Counted from the stretch's first letter, positions 45,555 through 55,884 are shown. The stretch: 64,000 nt of DNA from DATEDA01 sp963789885 (GCA_963789885.1 CAWBNB010000037.1:24831-88830), one strand, 5' to 3'. Numbers and translations are program-made. Notes: generated by a model from the sequence alone, not told the origin.

Positions 45555-47069
45555 ATGTGCGGAATCATCGGCGTGGTGGCGAAGACCCCGGTGAACCAGC
45601 TGCTCTACGACGGGCTGCTGCTGCTGCAGCACCGCGGGCAGGACGCGGCGGGGATCGTCACCAGCGAGCAACAGACCTTTCACATGCACAAGGGTCCCGG
45701 GCTGGTCCGCGACGTGTTCCGGACGCGGGACATGCGCTCGCTCCCGGGAAACCTCGGCATTGCCCACTGCCGCTACCCCACCGCCGGGTCGGCGTTCGCC
45801 GGCAGCGAGGCGCAGCCGTTCTACGTCAACTCGCCGTTCGGCATCGTCCTCGGGCACAACGGCAACCTGACCAACTCCGATCAGCTCAAGCAGGAGATGT
45901 TCCGGAGCGATCTCCGGCACATCAACACCAACTCCGACTCCGAGGTGCTGCTCAACGTGCTGGCGCACGAGCTCGAGCGCGCCGCCACCGGTCCCCGGCT
46001 CGACCCGGAGACGGTCTTCAACGCCGTCGCCAACGTCCACCGGCGCGTGCGCGGCGCCTATGCCATCGTCGCGATGATCGCGGGGTGCGGCGTGCTCGCA
46101 TTCCGCGATCCGCACGGGATCCGGCCGCTCGTGATCGGCTCGAACGACACCGAGTCCGGGCCGGAATGGCTCGTCGCCTCGGAAAGCGTCGCGCTCGAGT
46201 CGCTCGGATTCCGGATCGTGCGCGACGTCGCGCCGGGCGAGGCGATCCTGTTCGACGAGGCGGGCGGCTTCCACAGCCGCCAGTGCGCCGCGAAGGCGGC
46301 GCTCTCGCCGTGCATCTTCGAGTACGTCTATCTCGCGCGGCCGGACTCGTTGATGGACGGTGTCTCGGTGTACGAAGCCCGGCTGCACATGGGCGAGCAG
46401 CTCGCCGAGCGCATCAACCGTCAGCACCGGCATCTCGACATCGACGTCGTCATCCCGGTTCCCGACACGAGCCGGCCGGCAGCGCTCCAGCTCGCCGCGC
46501 GCCTCGGCGTGAGCTACCGCGAGGGCTTCGTCAAGAACCGCTACATCGGCCGCACGTTCATCATGCCCGGCCAGACGATCCGCCGGAAATCGGTGCGGCA
46601 GAAGCTGACCGCGATCTCGATGGAGTTCAAAGGCAAGAACGTGCTCGTCGTCGACGACTCGATCGTGCGCGGCACGACCAGCCGCGAGATCGTGCAGATG
46701 GCGCGCGAGGCGGGCGCGAACAAGGTGTTCTTCGCCTCGTCGGCGCCCCCGGTGCGCTTCCCGAACGTCTACGGCATCGACATGCCGACCCGCGCCGAGC
46801 TGATCGCCACCGGCCGGAGCGAAGAGGAAATCGCGCGCCACATCGGTGCGGACAGCGTGATCTACCAGGACCTCGAGGCGCTGAAGGCCGCCGTGCGCGA
46901 GGCCAACCCGAAGCTCGAGCGCTTCGAGGCGTCGTGCTTCGACGGCAACTACGTGACCGGCGACGTGACGACCGAGTACCTCGCCGAGGTCGAGCACCGC
47001 CGCGACGACAAGCGGCAGGAAGCGCCGGACGAGCTCGACGGCGAGAACGCCGATCTGACCGTCGTCTGA
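45555..47069 (+). CDS. purF: Amidophosphoribosyltransferase
   Basis: PurF performs the first committed step of purine synthesis. This 504-residue protein begins MCGIIGVVAK, with Cys2 becoming the glutaminase nucleophile after removal of Met. It has LLLLQHRGQDAAGIVT, the PRPP loop VLVVDDSIVRGTTSREIV and the end motif ASCFDGNYVTGDVT. It terminates the cvpA group; metZ downstream has its own riboswitch. Confidence 0.98.
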   Translation: MCGIIGVVAKTPVNQLLYDGLLLLQHRGQDAAGIVTSEQQTFHMHKGPGLVRDVFRTRDMRSLPGNLGIAHCRYPTAGSAFAGSEAQPFYVNSPFGIVLGHNGNLTNSDQLKQEMFRSDLRHINTNSDSEVLLNVLAHELERAATGPRLDPETVFNAVANVHRRVRGAYAIVAMIAGCGVLAFRDPHGIRPLVIGSNDTESGPEWLVASESVALESLGFRIVRDVAPGEAILFDEAGGFHSRQCAAKAALSPCIFEYVYLARPDSLMDGVSVYEARLHMGEQLAERINRQHRHLDIDVVIPVPDTSRPAALQLAARLGVSYREGFVKNRYIGRTFIMPGQTIRRKSVRQKLTAISMEFKGKNVLVVDDSIVRGTTSREIVQMAREAGANKVFFASSAPPVRFPNVYGIDMPTRAELIATGRSEEEIARHIGADSVIYQDLEALKAAVREANPKLERFEASCFDGNYVTGDVTTEYLAEVEHRRDDKRQEAPDELDGENADLTVV

Positions 47070-47074
47070 CCGGC

Positions 47075-47103
47075 TTGACCGCCGGGCGGCGACGGGGTAA
47101 GGT
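47075..47103 (+). promoter_or_regulatory. Candidate promoter for the SAM-II riboswitch and metZ
   Basis: TTGACC (47075-47080) and TAAGGT (47098-47103) are separated by exactly 17 bases. Transcription would begin near 47110, just where the riboswitch starts. Confidence 0.6.
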
Positions 47104-47109
47104 TTCGGT

Positions 47110-47184
47110 CGCGCCGATTTGAGCACAGCTTGCGGGCGCCGCCGGCCCAGGCCCTCCTGGCCGGCAATAAATCCGGCTAAAGCG
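47110..47184 (+). ncRNA. SAM-II (SAM-alpha) riboswitch candidate upstream of metZ
   Basis: The order of conserved words matches the SAM-II riboswitch. P1 is formed by GCGCC (47111-47115) and GGCGC (47135-47139), enclosing GATTTGAGC and GCTTGC. After P1 comes AATAAATCCGGCTAAAGCG (47166-47184), the conserved 3' pseudoknot strand with GCTAAA. Between them an extra hairpin (47141-47165) has 10 paired bases, one bulge and a CCCT loop. SAM-II elements bind S-adenosylmethionine and repress methionine genes. The position between a promoter and a terminator, upstream of metZ, supports the call. The pseudoknot pairing itself has not been computed. Confidence 0.83.
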
Positions 47185-47190
47185 TGGGAA

Positions 47191-47226
47191 ACCCGTCCAT
47201 AGCTGCGCAGGCTGTGACGGGTTTTT
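47191..47226 (+). terminator. Intrinsic terminator downstream of the SAM-II riboswitch
   Basis: ACCCGTC (47191-47197) pairs with GACGGGT (47216-47222), followed by a T-run to 47226. It lies before metZ, so it most likely serves the riboswitch as its expression platform, although it would also stop transcripts coming from purF. Confidence 0.88.
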
Positions 47227-47332
47227 CGCGTTCTGGACCGGCCGTGCGCTCCGCACCCTCGCACGGCCTGCTCGACGGCCCATTCGCGAGTTGCGCGGCA
47301 GTCGGGGCGGCACTGCCGGTAGGACCGACGCC

Positions 47333-48508
47333 ATGGACGATTCCCTGGATTTCGAGACCCGCGCGGTGCGGGCAGGCATCCACCGCAGCCAGTTCAACGA
47401 GCACTCCGAAGCGCTCTACCTGACCTCGAGCTTCGTGTTCGAGAGCGCGGCGCAGGCCGCGGCCCGGTTCGCGAACGAGGAGCCCGGCTACGTCTACTCG
47501 CGCTTCAGCAACCCGACGGTCGCCGCGTTCCAGGAGCGCCTCGCCGCGCTCGAGGGTGCGGAGGCCTGCGTTGCGACCGCTTCCGGGATGTCCGCGATCC
47601 TGTCGTGCGTCATGGGACTGATGAAGGGCGGCGACCACCTCGTCTCGTCGTCGAGCATCTTCGGCGCGACGGTGCAGCTCTTCACGACGGTGCTCGGGAA
47701 GTTCGGTATCGAAACGACGTTCGTGAGCTGCGCCGACATCGACGCGTGGCGCCGCGCGGTGCGGCCGACGACGCGGCTTCTGTTCCTCGAGACACCGTCG
47801 AACCCGCTGACCGAGATCGCCGACATCGCCGCGCTCGCCGAGCTCGCGAGGCGCTCGGGTGCGCTGCTCGCGGTGGACAACTGCTTCTGCACGCCGGCGC
47901 TCCAGCTGCCCTTCAAGCTCGGCGCGGATCTGGTGATCCACTCCGCGACGAAGTACCTCGACGGCCAGGGGAGGGTGCTCGGCGGCGCGGTCCTCGGGCG
48001 GCGCGAGCTGATCCTCGACGGCGTCCTCGGATTCCTTCGCACCGCGGGACCGAGCCTCTCGCCGTTCAACGCGTGGGTGCTGGTGAAGGGGCTGGAGACG
48101 ATGAAACTGCGGATGGAGGCGCAGTCGGCGCGGGCGCTCGAGCTCGCCCGCTGGCTCGAGCGGCATCCGCAGGTCGAGCGCGTCTATCATCCGTGGCTCG
48201 AGTCGCATCCGCAGCACGCGCTCGCGCGACGGCAACAGCGCGCGGGCGGGGCGATCGTCTCGTTCGACGTGCGGGGCGGCAAGGCCGCTGCCTGGCGGGT
48301 AGTGGACGCCACGCGCCTCATCTCGATCACGGCGAATCTCGGCGACACCAAGTCGACGATCACGCATCCGGCTTCGACCACGCACGGACGGATCAGCGCC
48401 GAGGCGCGCAAGGCGGCCGGGATCGGCGACGGACTGGTGCGTGTCGCGGTCGGGTTGGAGGCGGTCGAGGACCTGAAGGCCGATCTCGCCCGCGGGCTCG
48501 ATTCCTAG
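47333..48508 (+). CDS. metZ: O-succinylhomoserine sulfhydrylase
   Basis: MetZ makes homocysteine directly from O-succinylhomoserine and sulfide with PLP. This 391-residue protein has SRFSNPTVAAFQERLAALEG, the PLP lysine in SATKYLDGQGRVLGG (about residue 207), and TAGPSLSPFNAWVLVKGLET. The family also contains cystathionine gamma-synthases; the riboswitch and the purF neighbour fit metZ. The ATG lies 106 bases after the terminator. It converges with lpxH after 13 bases. Confidence 0.94.
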   Translation: MDDSLDFETRAVRAGIHRSQFNEHSEALYLTSSFVFESAAQAAARFANEEPGYVYSRFSNPTVAAFQERLAALEGAEACVATASGMSAILSCVMGLMKGGDHLVSSSSIFGATVQLFTTVLGKFGIETTFVSCADIDAWRRAVRPTTRLLFLETPSNPLTEIADIAALAELARRSGALLAVDNCFCTPALQLPFKLGADLVIHSATKYLDGQGRVLGGAVLGRRELILDGVLGFLRTAGPSLSPFNAWVLVKGLETMKLRMEAQSARALELARWLERHPQVERVYHPWLESHPQHALARRQQRAGGAIVSFDVRGGKAAAWRVVDATRLISITANLGDTKSTITHPASTTHGRISAEARKAAGIGDGLVRVAVGLEAVEDLKADLARGLDS

Positions 48509-48521
48509 AGCACCCGAGCGC

Positions 48522-49247
48522 TCAGACCAGGGCGACCGGCTCGCAGCCGCGCTCGTCGCAGCGGAGGTAGCTGCCCCGCTCGTACCAGTCGGCAAGCACC
48601 CAGCGCTCGCACGCGCGCCCGTCGATGACGTGCACGTGTTTTCCGGGGCGGTGCGTATGGCCGTGGATCAAGCGTGGATAGCCGTAGCGGCGCAGCGTCT
48701 CTTCGACCGCGCCGGCGTTGACGTCCATGATGACCGGCGCTTTCGTCTGCTTCTCCGACTCGCTCACGCGCCGCAGGCCGCCGCCGATCGCCTGCCGCAC
48801 CGCGCGCGGCAGGGCGAGGAAGGCGCGGATCACGCCCGGCCGGCGCACGCGTGCGCGATAGCGCTGGTAGCGAAGGTCGTCGGTGCACAGGAGGTCGCCG
48901 TGCGCCAGCAGCGTGCGGACGCCGAAGAGATCCTGCAGGTTCGGGTCGGCGATCAGCTCGAGGCCGGCGTCGCGCGCCGCGCCTTCGCCGAAGAGAAAGT
49001 CGCGGTTGCCGTGCATCAGCCGGACCGCGACGCCGGCCCCGGCGAGCGCACGGAGCGCGTCCAGCAGGCGCCGGTTGAAGTCGTCTCCGGCGTCGTCGTC
49101 GCCGAGCCACCGGTCGAAGAGGTCGCCGAGGATGAAGAGCGCGGACGCTCCCCGCGCCTCCTCCGCGACAAAGCGCGCAAACCGCTCCGCGATCGCCGGA
49201 CGCGCGGGCGAAAGATGCACATCGGCGATGAAGAGCGCCGGGTTCAC
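48522..49247 (-). CDS. lpxH: UDP-2,3-diacylglucosamine diphosphatase
   Basis: LpxH removes UMP from UDP-diacylglucosamine in lipid A synthesis at the inner membrane. This 241-residue protein has the metallophosphatase motifs ADVHLS, GDLFDRW, HGNRDFLFG, HGDLLCTDD and HGHTHRPG. It starts with GTG. It follows the two cyclophilin genes on the minus strand, an order (ppi-ppi-lpxH next to cysS) common in betaproteobacteria. Confidence 0.96.
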   Translation of the reverse strand: MNPALFIADVHLSPARPAIAERFARFVAEEARGASALFILGDLFDRWLGDDDAGDDFNRRLLDALRALAGAGVAVRLMHGNRDFLFGEGAARDAGLELIADPNLQDLFGVRTLLAHGDLLCTDDLRYQRYRARVRRPGVIRAFLALPRAVRQAIGGGLRRVSESEKQTKAPVIMDVNAGAVEETLRRYGYPRLIHGHTHRPGKHVHVIDGRACERWVLADWYERGSYLRCDERGCEPVALV

Positions 49248-49266
49248 GCCCGGACGCGCGCCGCGA

Positions 49267-49761
49267 TCAGGCGACCACCTCGGCGCGCTCGATGATCACG
49301 TCCTCGACCGGTACGTCCTGGTGCATGCCGCGGCGCCCGGTCTTCGCCGCCTTGATCCGATCCACGACGTCTTTGCCGTCGGTGACGCGGCCGAAGACGC
49401 AGTAGCCCCAGCCCTGCGGGTTCGGCGCGGTGTGATCGAGGAAGCCGTTGTCGTTGACGTTGATGAAGAACTGCGCGGTCGCCGAGTGCGGATCCGAGGT
49501 GCGCGCCATCGCGACCGTGTAGCGCGTGTTCTTGAGGCCGTTCTGTGCCTCGTTCTTGATCGGCGCCGACGTCGGCTTCTGCTTCATTCCGGGCTCGAAG
49601 CCGCCGCCCTGGATCATGAAGCCGTCGATGACCCGGTGGAAGAGGGTGTTCGAGTAGTGCCCGCTCGCGACGTAGGCGAGGAAGTTCTTGACCGACTCGG
49701 GCGCGCGGGCGTCGTCGAGCTCGATGGCGATTACGCCGTGGTTGGTGTGCAGCTTGACCAT
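49267..49761 (-). CDS. ppiB: Cytoplasmic peptidyl-prolyl isomerase (cyclophilin)
   Basis: This 164-residue cyclophilin has no signal peptide. Catalytic and binding motifs are FHRVIDGFMIQGGGFEPGM, ARTSDPHSATAQFFIN and GYCVFGRVTDG. It isomerises proline bonds during folding. It lies 10 bases downstream of a periplasmic paralogue. Confidence 0.94.
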   Translation of the reverse strand: MVKLHTNHGVIAIELDDARAPESVKNFLAYVASGHYSNTLFHRVIDGFMIQGGGFEPGMKQKPTSAPIKNEAQNGLKNTRYTVAMARTSDPHSATAQFFINVNDNGFLDHTAPNPQGWGYCVFGRVTDGKDVVDRIKAAKTGRRGMHQDVPVEDVIIERAEVVA

Positions 49762-49771
49762 GAGGGGCCTC

Positions 49772-50335
49772 TCACTTCGCCGGAAGGATGGACGCCGATT
49801 CGATGACGATCGGCTCGCGCGGGACGTTCTGATGCGGACCGGCGTTGCCGGTCGGCGACTTCGCGATCCGCTCCACGATGTCCATGCCCGCGACGACCTT
49901 GCCGAACACGGTGTAGCCGTAACCCTGCGGGGTCGGCTCGCGGTAGTTCAGGAAATCGTTGTTCTTGAGGTTGATGAAGAACTGCGCGCTCGCGGAGTGC
50001 GGGTCGGGCGTACGCGCCATCGCGATCGTGCCGACGTCGTTCTTCAGGCCGTTCCCGGCTTCGTTCTCGACGGGGGGCCGGGTCGGTTTCTGGCGCATGT
50101 CCTTGTCGAACCCGCCGCCCTGGATCATGAAGCCGTCGATGACGCGGTGGAAGGTAGTGCCGGTGTAGTGACCGTCTTTCACGTACTGCAGGAAATTGGC
50201 GACGGTCTTGGGCGCTTTCTCGGGATACAGCTCGAGGACGATCACGCCGCGGTTCGTCTTGAGCTCGACCCGCGGGTCGGCGGCGAGTGCCGGCGAGGCG
50301 GCGAGTACGGCGAGAGCAAGCAGCAGGATTCGCAA
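49772..50335 (-). CDS. ppiA: Periplasmic peptidyl-prolyl isomerase (cyclophilin)
   Basis: This 187-residue cyclophilin has a signal peptide (RILLLALAVLAASPALA) and the same core as its neighbour (FHRVIDGFMIQGGG; ARTPDPHSASAQFFINL). It should act in the periplasm. The start is a TTG at 50335 just before the signal. The two cyclophilins are a tandem duplication with different locations. Confidence 0.93.
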   Translation of the reverse strand: MRILLLALAVLAASPALAADPRVELKTNRGVIVLELYPEKAPKTVANFLQYVKDGHYTGTTFHRVIDGFMIQGGGFDKDMRQKPTRPPVENEAGNGLKNDVGTIAMARTPDPHSASAQFFINLKNNDFLNYREPTPQGYGYTVFGKVVAGMDIVERIAKSPTGNAGPHQNVPREPIVIESASILPAK

Positions 50336-50386
50336 GGGTCGGCTCCGGTAGTTGAGAGGACGGCGGGTGAGAAGACGGTCGAGAGT

Positions 50387-50947
50387 CTAGCGCGGCGGAC
50401 TCGCCGGGCTCGCGGGCGCGCTGGCGGGAGAGCGCTTCGGCGTCGCCTCCGGCAGCTCGCGCGCGAGCGCGAGCTTCGCGCGCACCCCCCGGTTGCCGGC
50501 GTCGAGGTCGAGCGACTTCTGGTAGGCGCGCGCCGCGAGACGGGCGTAGACGTCGCCGAGGTTCTCGTACGCGACCGCGTTCTCCGGGTTGGCGCGGATC
50601 GCGCTCTCGAGCGCGTCGCGCGCGCGCTCGTACTCGCCCCGCGACGCGTAGATGACCGCGATGTTGTTGTACGGCTCTGCGAGCTCGGGGTGGTCGACGG
50701 TCAGCGCGAAGAACACGTCGAACGCCTCGCTCGTGCGGCCCTGCTCGGAGAGGATCACGCCCTTCAGGAACCGGCCGCGCTCGTCGGTCGGCTTGGCGGC
50801 GAGGTGGCGGTCGATCGCCGCGGCAGCGGCGGCGAGATCGCCCACGCGCAGCGCCGCGCCCGCGGCGGCGAGATCGTCGCTCTGCGCGACGGCCGCGCCG
50901 AGCATTGCGCTGAAGGCGAGGAGTGCGAGGATGGGCGCAATGCGCAT
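50387..50947 (-). CDS. Exported TPR-repeat protein
   Basis: This 186-residue protein has a signal peptide (APILALLAFSAMLGAAVAQ) and about three TPR repeats (AEPYNNIAVIYASRGEYERA and AVAYENLGDVYARLAARAYQ among them), ending in a Ser/Ala/Pro-rich tail. TPRs bind proteins; the partner is unknown. It precedes the cyclophilin genes in the same direction and diverges from cysS. Confidence 0.88.
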   Translation of the reverse strand: MRIAPILALLAFSAMLGAAVAQSDDLAAAGAALRVGDLAAAAAAIDRHLAAKPTDERGRFLKGVILSEQGRTSEAFDVFFALTVDHPELAEPYNNIAVIYASRGEYERARDALESAIRANPENAVAYENLGDVYARLAARAYQKSLDLDAGNRGVRAKLALARELPEATPKRSPASAPASPASPPR

Positions 50948-50956
50948 CGTGTGGGG

Positions 50957-50974
50957 TATACTTCGACGTCGAAG
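50957..50974. promoter_or_regulatory. -10-like box next to a perfect 14-base palindrome before cysS
   Basis: TATACT (50957-50962) overlaps the palindrome CTTCGACGTCGAAG (50961-50974) in the space between the TPR gene and cysS. A palindrome touching a -10 box could be an operator. No -35 is obvious. Confidence 0.4.
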
Positions 50975-51051
50975 TGCGACGCGATTCTAACAAGAAGAAT
51001 GCCCGCGAAGCCGCGCGCACGACGATTCTCCGTCAGTCGCGATCCCCGCCG

Positions 51052-52423
<1,372 letters not shown>

Positions 52424-52507
52424 GAACCGCGCGCCTGCGACCGGCCGGTCGCGCTGCTCGACCTCTCGCAGGTTCCGGCCCGGTCCGTACCGGGCCGCAG
52501 CGAGGCG

Positions 52508-53641
52508 CTACTCCCTGAACGCGAGGTCGCGGCCGAGGATCGAGAGGCTCACGAAGCTCGAGCCGTTGTGGTTCGTCGGCGAGAACGACACGAGGTAGCC
52601 GCCGACGTCGTAGTTCGAGACGCCGTCGAGCGCGGTGAGCAGTTTCTCGCGCGTCGGGTTCGGTCCGGCGCGACGCAGGCCTTCGACCAGCACCTTCGCC
52701 GCGATGTAGGACTCGAGCGAGGTGTACGAGAACTCCTTCTTCCCGAACGCTGCCTCCATCGCGGCCTGGTACTCCTTGACCACCGGGACCGAGCGCTTGA
52801 GGTAGGACGGCACGATCTGCGACATCGCGACGCCGAGGCCGTCCGTGCCGAGCGAGTGCGCGAGCGCAGTCGACCCGGCGAACGAGGTACTCACGAACTG
52901 CGTGCCGACGCCCGCCTTCTTCATTCCCTTGATGAAGTCGGAGGAGGTCTTGTACAGCGTAGTGAGGATCACCACGTCGGGGTTCGCCTTACCGACGTTC
53001 GCGATCTCCTTCGTGAAGTCAGTCTGGGTGCGGGTCACCGCTGCCACCGCCACCGGCGCCAGGTTGCGCGACTTGAGTGCGCGGTCGACGGCGGCGAAGT
53101 TCTCCTTGCCGATGGCGTCGTCGTAGTAGAGCACCGACAGGCGCTTGACGCCGAAGGTCGTGTAGTGCTCGACGATCTTTTCCAGCTCGTCGGCGTAGCT
53201 CGCACGGTGGTTGTAGACGTAACGGTTGAGCTTGCGCATCGGGTCCGCGCCGGTGAACGGCGCGACGAAGGGCACCTTCGCCGCTTCGACGTGGGGCAGC
53301 GCCGGGCGGCTGAGGGTCGCGCTCGCGTAGCCGAAGAGCGCGATCGGGTTGTTCTGTTCGATCAGCTGCTTGGTGTTGGCTTCGGCGCGCTTGGTGTCGT
53401 TCGCATCGTCGAGCGTGACGAGCTCGATCTTGCGGCCGTTCACGCCGCCCGCGTCGTTCACCCGCTTGAAGTAGGCGAGCGCGCCGTTGCGGATGTCGGT
53501 GCCGAGGTCCTTGTTCGAACCCGAGAGCGGTGCGGACTGCCCGATGACGATCGGACCGCCGGCGCCTTGCGCAAGAGCGGCGCACGGCGCGGCGAGCGCT
53601 GCTGCGGCGAGCGCGGCGAGCAGGTTGCGGCGCTGGTTCAT
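52508..53641 (-). CDS. Branched-chain amino acid-type ABC binding protein (LivK-like)
   Basis: This 377-residue protein has a signal peptide (LLAALAAAALAAPCAALAQ) and the periplasmic-binding type 1 fold: IVIGQSAPLSGSNKDLGTDI, then INAG-like VNDAGGVNGRKIELV, then ALFGYASATLSRPALPHVEA. Such receptors bind branched-chain amino acids, amides or aromatics. No LivHMGF genes are adjacent, so it is an orphan in this window. It lies opposite and downstream of cysS. Confidence 0.92.
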   Translation of the reverse strand: MNQRRNLLAALAAAALAAPCAALAQGAGGPIVIGQSAPLSGSNKDLGTDIRNGALAYFKRVNDAGGVNGRKIELVTLDDANDTKRAEANTKQLIEQNNPIALFGYASATLSRPALPHVEAAKVPFVAPFTGADPMRKLNRYVYNHRASYADELEKIVEHYTTFGVKRLSVLYYDDAIGKENFAAVDRALKSRNLAPVAVAAVTRTQTDFTKEIANVGKANPDVVILTTLYKTSSDFIKGMKKAGVGTQFVSTSFAGSTALAHSLGTDGLGVAMSQIVPSYLKRSVPVVKEYQAAMEAAFGKKEFSYTSLESYIAAKVLVEGLRRAGPNPTREKLLTALDGVSNYDVGGYLVSFSPTNHNGSSFVSLSILGRDLAFRE

Positions 53642-53763
53642 GACTTTATTATCCCCCGAGAAACGACTGGTTCAGACCGCCGGAAAGATGCGCCATCCGA
53701 GGGCGGGGCGCAAGAGGGAAACTACCCGGTAATCGGGACCTTAGGCCCGCGAAATGAACTACT

Positions 53764-54567
53764 TCACGAACTTGGCGCGGCGGTCCCCGGCCCGGGCTCG
53801 GACCCGACGTCGATCGCGGCGGGCGGCAGGCCGCGCCGCGACCGGGCCACCATCGCCCGAAATGCCGTTCGAGCGCTCGCGCCCGCCCTGCAATGTCGAA
53901 TACCGGGCTCGAGGTGCGACTCGCCCGCACTCGAGCCTGCAGCGTGAGACGAGCGTGGGTATCGCGCGCGAGCTGCACGGCCAGCGCAACGAAGGCATCG
54001 GGCGTGCCCGTGACGAGCTCGGCACCAAACCGGAGGCGCGGAGAACGCTCGCCGCTCCTCGGCTGGTCGGCGTGTCCCCGGCGAAGGTGACGACCGGAAT
54101 CCCCATCCACAGCGCGTCACACACCGCCGATACTGCGTTGTACAGGAACGTGTCGAGGACAGATCGGCCAGCGCTACGCGTCCCATGTATCGATCGTGGG
54201 ACCCCCTCGGCGCAGATACCAGCCGCTCGGGCGCGACACCGCACGCTGCAGCTTCCCGGCGGAGGTGCGGGACGTAGTCGACCTCCGCATCAGTCAACCA
54301 CAGGACGCTGCGCGGCACCGCGCGCAGCACTGCCATCCAGGCGCCGAACGCAGTCGGGTCGATCTTCCGCGGATGGTGGAACGCGCACAGCACAAGAGCG
54401 TCCTCGGGCAATCCGTACTCGCCGCGGCGCAGCGACGGCGCAATTTGAGAGACAGGCGGGTAGAGGAAGAATGTCTGCGGCAGGAATAAGGGCTGCTCAT
54501 GCCATTCGTGAGCCGCGGCTACGAGCGTGTGGTCGACGAACGCGTAGTCGATGAAATCGGCACCCAT
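53764..54567 (-). pseudogene. Remnant of a SPINDLY/OGT-type (GT41) glycosyltransferase
   Basis: Reading from 54567: FIDYAFVDHTLVAAAHEW, YGLPEDALVLCAFHHPRKID and VLRAVPRSVLWLTDAEVD match the C-terminal catalytic half of bacterial O-linked GlcNAc transferase-like proteins. The match then moves frame three times, near 54199 (FLDTFLYNAVSAVCDALWMG), near 54035 (AELVTGTPDAFVALAVQLAR) and near 53890 (FRAMVARSRRGLPPAAIDV). Each move needs one missing base. The N-terminal TPR region is absent, since dnaJ ends 65 bases upstream. With a truncated front and three indels it should be non-functional. Confidence 0.75.
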
Positions 54568-54632
54568 CCTGATAGAACGGAGAGACGGTCGCAAGGGAAG
54601 TGGCCTGTTGCGTGTGTGCAACAGCCGGCTAC

Positions 54633-55752
54633 TCAAGCCGAAAAGAACTCCCGGACCTTCTCCATCCACGACTTCGAGCGGGGGTTGTGGCGGTCGGCGT
54701 GCTTCTGGTTGATCGCCTCGAACTCGCGCAGGAGCTCCTTCTGGCGCTCGGTGAGGTTGACCGGGGTCTCGATGACGACGTGGCAGTAGAGGTCGCCGTG
54801 GGCGGCGCTCCGGACGCCCTTGATGCCCTTGCCGCGCAACCGGAACGTCTTGCCGCTCTGGGTCTCGGGCGGGACCTTGATCGTCGCCGCGCCGTCGAGC
54901 GTGGGAATCTCGATCTCGCCGCCCATTGCCGCCGTCGCGAACCCGACCGGCATCTCGCAGTGCAGGTCGTCGTGGTCGCGCTGGAAGATCGCGTGCGGCT
55001 TGAGGTGGAGCTGAACGTAGAGGTCCCCGGGCGGGCCGCCGTTCACGCCCGGCTCGCCCTCCGCGGCGAGCCGGATCCGGTCGCCCGCGTCGACGCCCGC
55101 CGGGATCTTCACCGCGAGGGTCTTGTGCGCCTTCACCCGGCCGGCGCCGCCGCAGGCGTTGCACGGGTCCGCGATCATCCGGCCGGTGCCGTGGCAGCGC
55201 GGGCAGGTCTGCTGGATCGAGAAGAAGCCCTGCTGCATCCGCACCTGGCCCTGCCCGCCGCAGGTCGCGCAAGTTTGCGGCTTCGTGCCGGGCTTGGCCC
55301 CGCTGCCCTGGCAGGTCGAGCACGCCTCCTGAGTCGGGATGCGGATCTTGGTCTCGGTCCCGTGCGCGGCCTGCTCGAGCGTGATCTCGAGGTTGTACCG
55401 CAGGTCCGCGCCGCGGTAGACCGAGGTGCGCGAGCGTCCCTGCCCGAAGATGTCGCTGAAGATGTCGCCGAACGCCTCGGCGAAGCCGCCGAAGCCCGCC
55501 GCGCCGGCGCCCGCCGCCAGCGGACGGGTCCACGCCGGCGTGACCGAACCGGTCGTAGGCGGCACGCTTCTGCGGATCGCAGAGCACCTCGTAGGCCTCC
55601 TTCGCCTCCTTGAAGTGCTCCTCGGCCTTCGGGTTGTCGGGGTTGCGGTCCGGATGCCACTTCATCGCGAGCTTCCGGTAGGCCTTCTTCATGGCCTCCT
55701 CGTCCGCGTCGCGATTGACGCCGAGCACCTCGTAGTAGTCCCGCTTCGCCAC
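54633..55752 (-). CDS. dnaJ: Chaperone DnaJ, apparent +1 frameshift after the J domain
   Basis: DnaJ delivers substrates to DnaK. The J domain (KRDYYEVLGVNRDADEEAMK; HPDRNPDN) is in one frame, and the Gly/Phe region and the rest (GFGGFAEAFGDIFSDIFGQG) in another. One surplus base at about 55510-55512, in a C run on the plus strand, explains this. The zinc-finger repeats CSTCQGSG, CATCGGQG, CPRCHGTG and CNACGGAG are intact, as is the C-terminal domain. Corrected length is 372 residues. The start is GTG at 55752. Two large hairpins separate it from dnaK. Confidence 0.96.
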
Positions 55753-55779
55753 CTTCTCGCCCCACCCTGAACGCAGAAC

Positions 55780-55823
55780 GGCCGAGTTAAGCGGCGCGCC
55801 TTCTGCGCCGCTTCAACTCGGCC
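55780..55823. repeat. Large hairpin 1 between dnaK and dnaJ
   Basis: GGCCGAGTT-AAGCGGCGC (55780-55797) pairs with GCGCCGCTT-C-AACTCGGCC (55805-55823): 18 base pairs, one bulged C and a seven-base loop. It lies 28 bases before the dnaJ start codon in the transcript direction. Confidence 0.85.
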
Positions 55824-55825
55824 AG

Positions 55826-55884
55826 ATATTCCGTCGCCGGCGGGACCGCGTCGCCGTGGGCGACGCGGTGCCGGTGACGGAATA

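Noticed and set aside
53764..55752. Continuous 662-codon frame joining a J domain to a glycosyltransferase
   Set aside because: The middle third is out-of-frame DnaJ; the continuity comes from the single-base disruption and GC-rich lack of stops.
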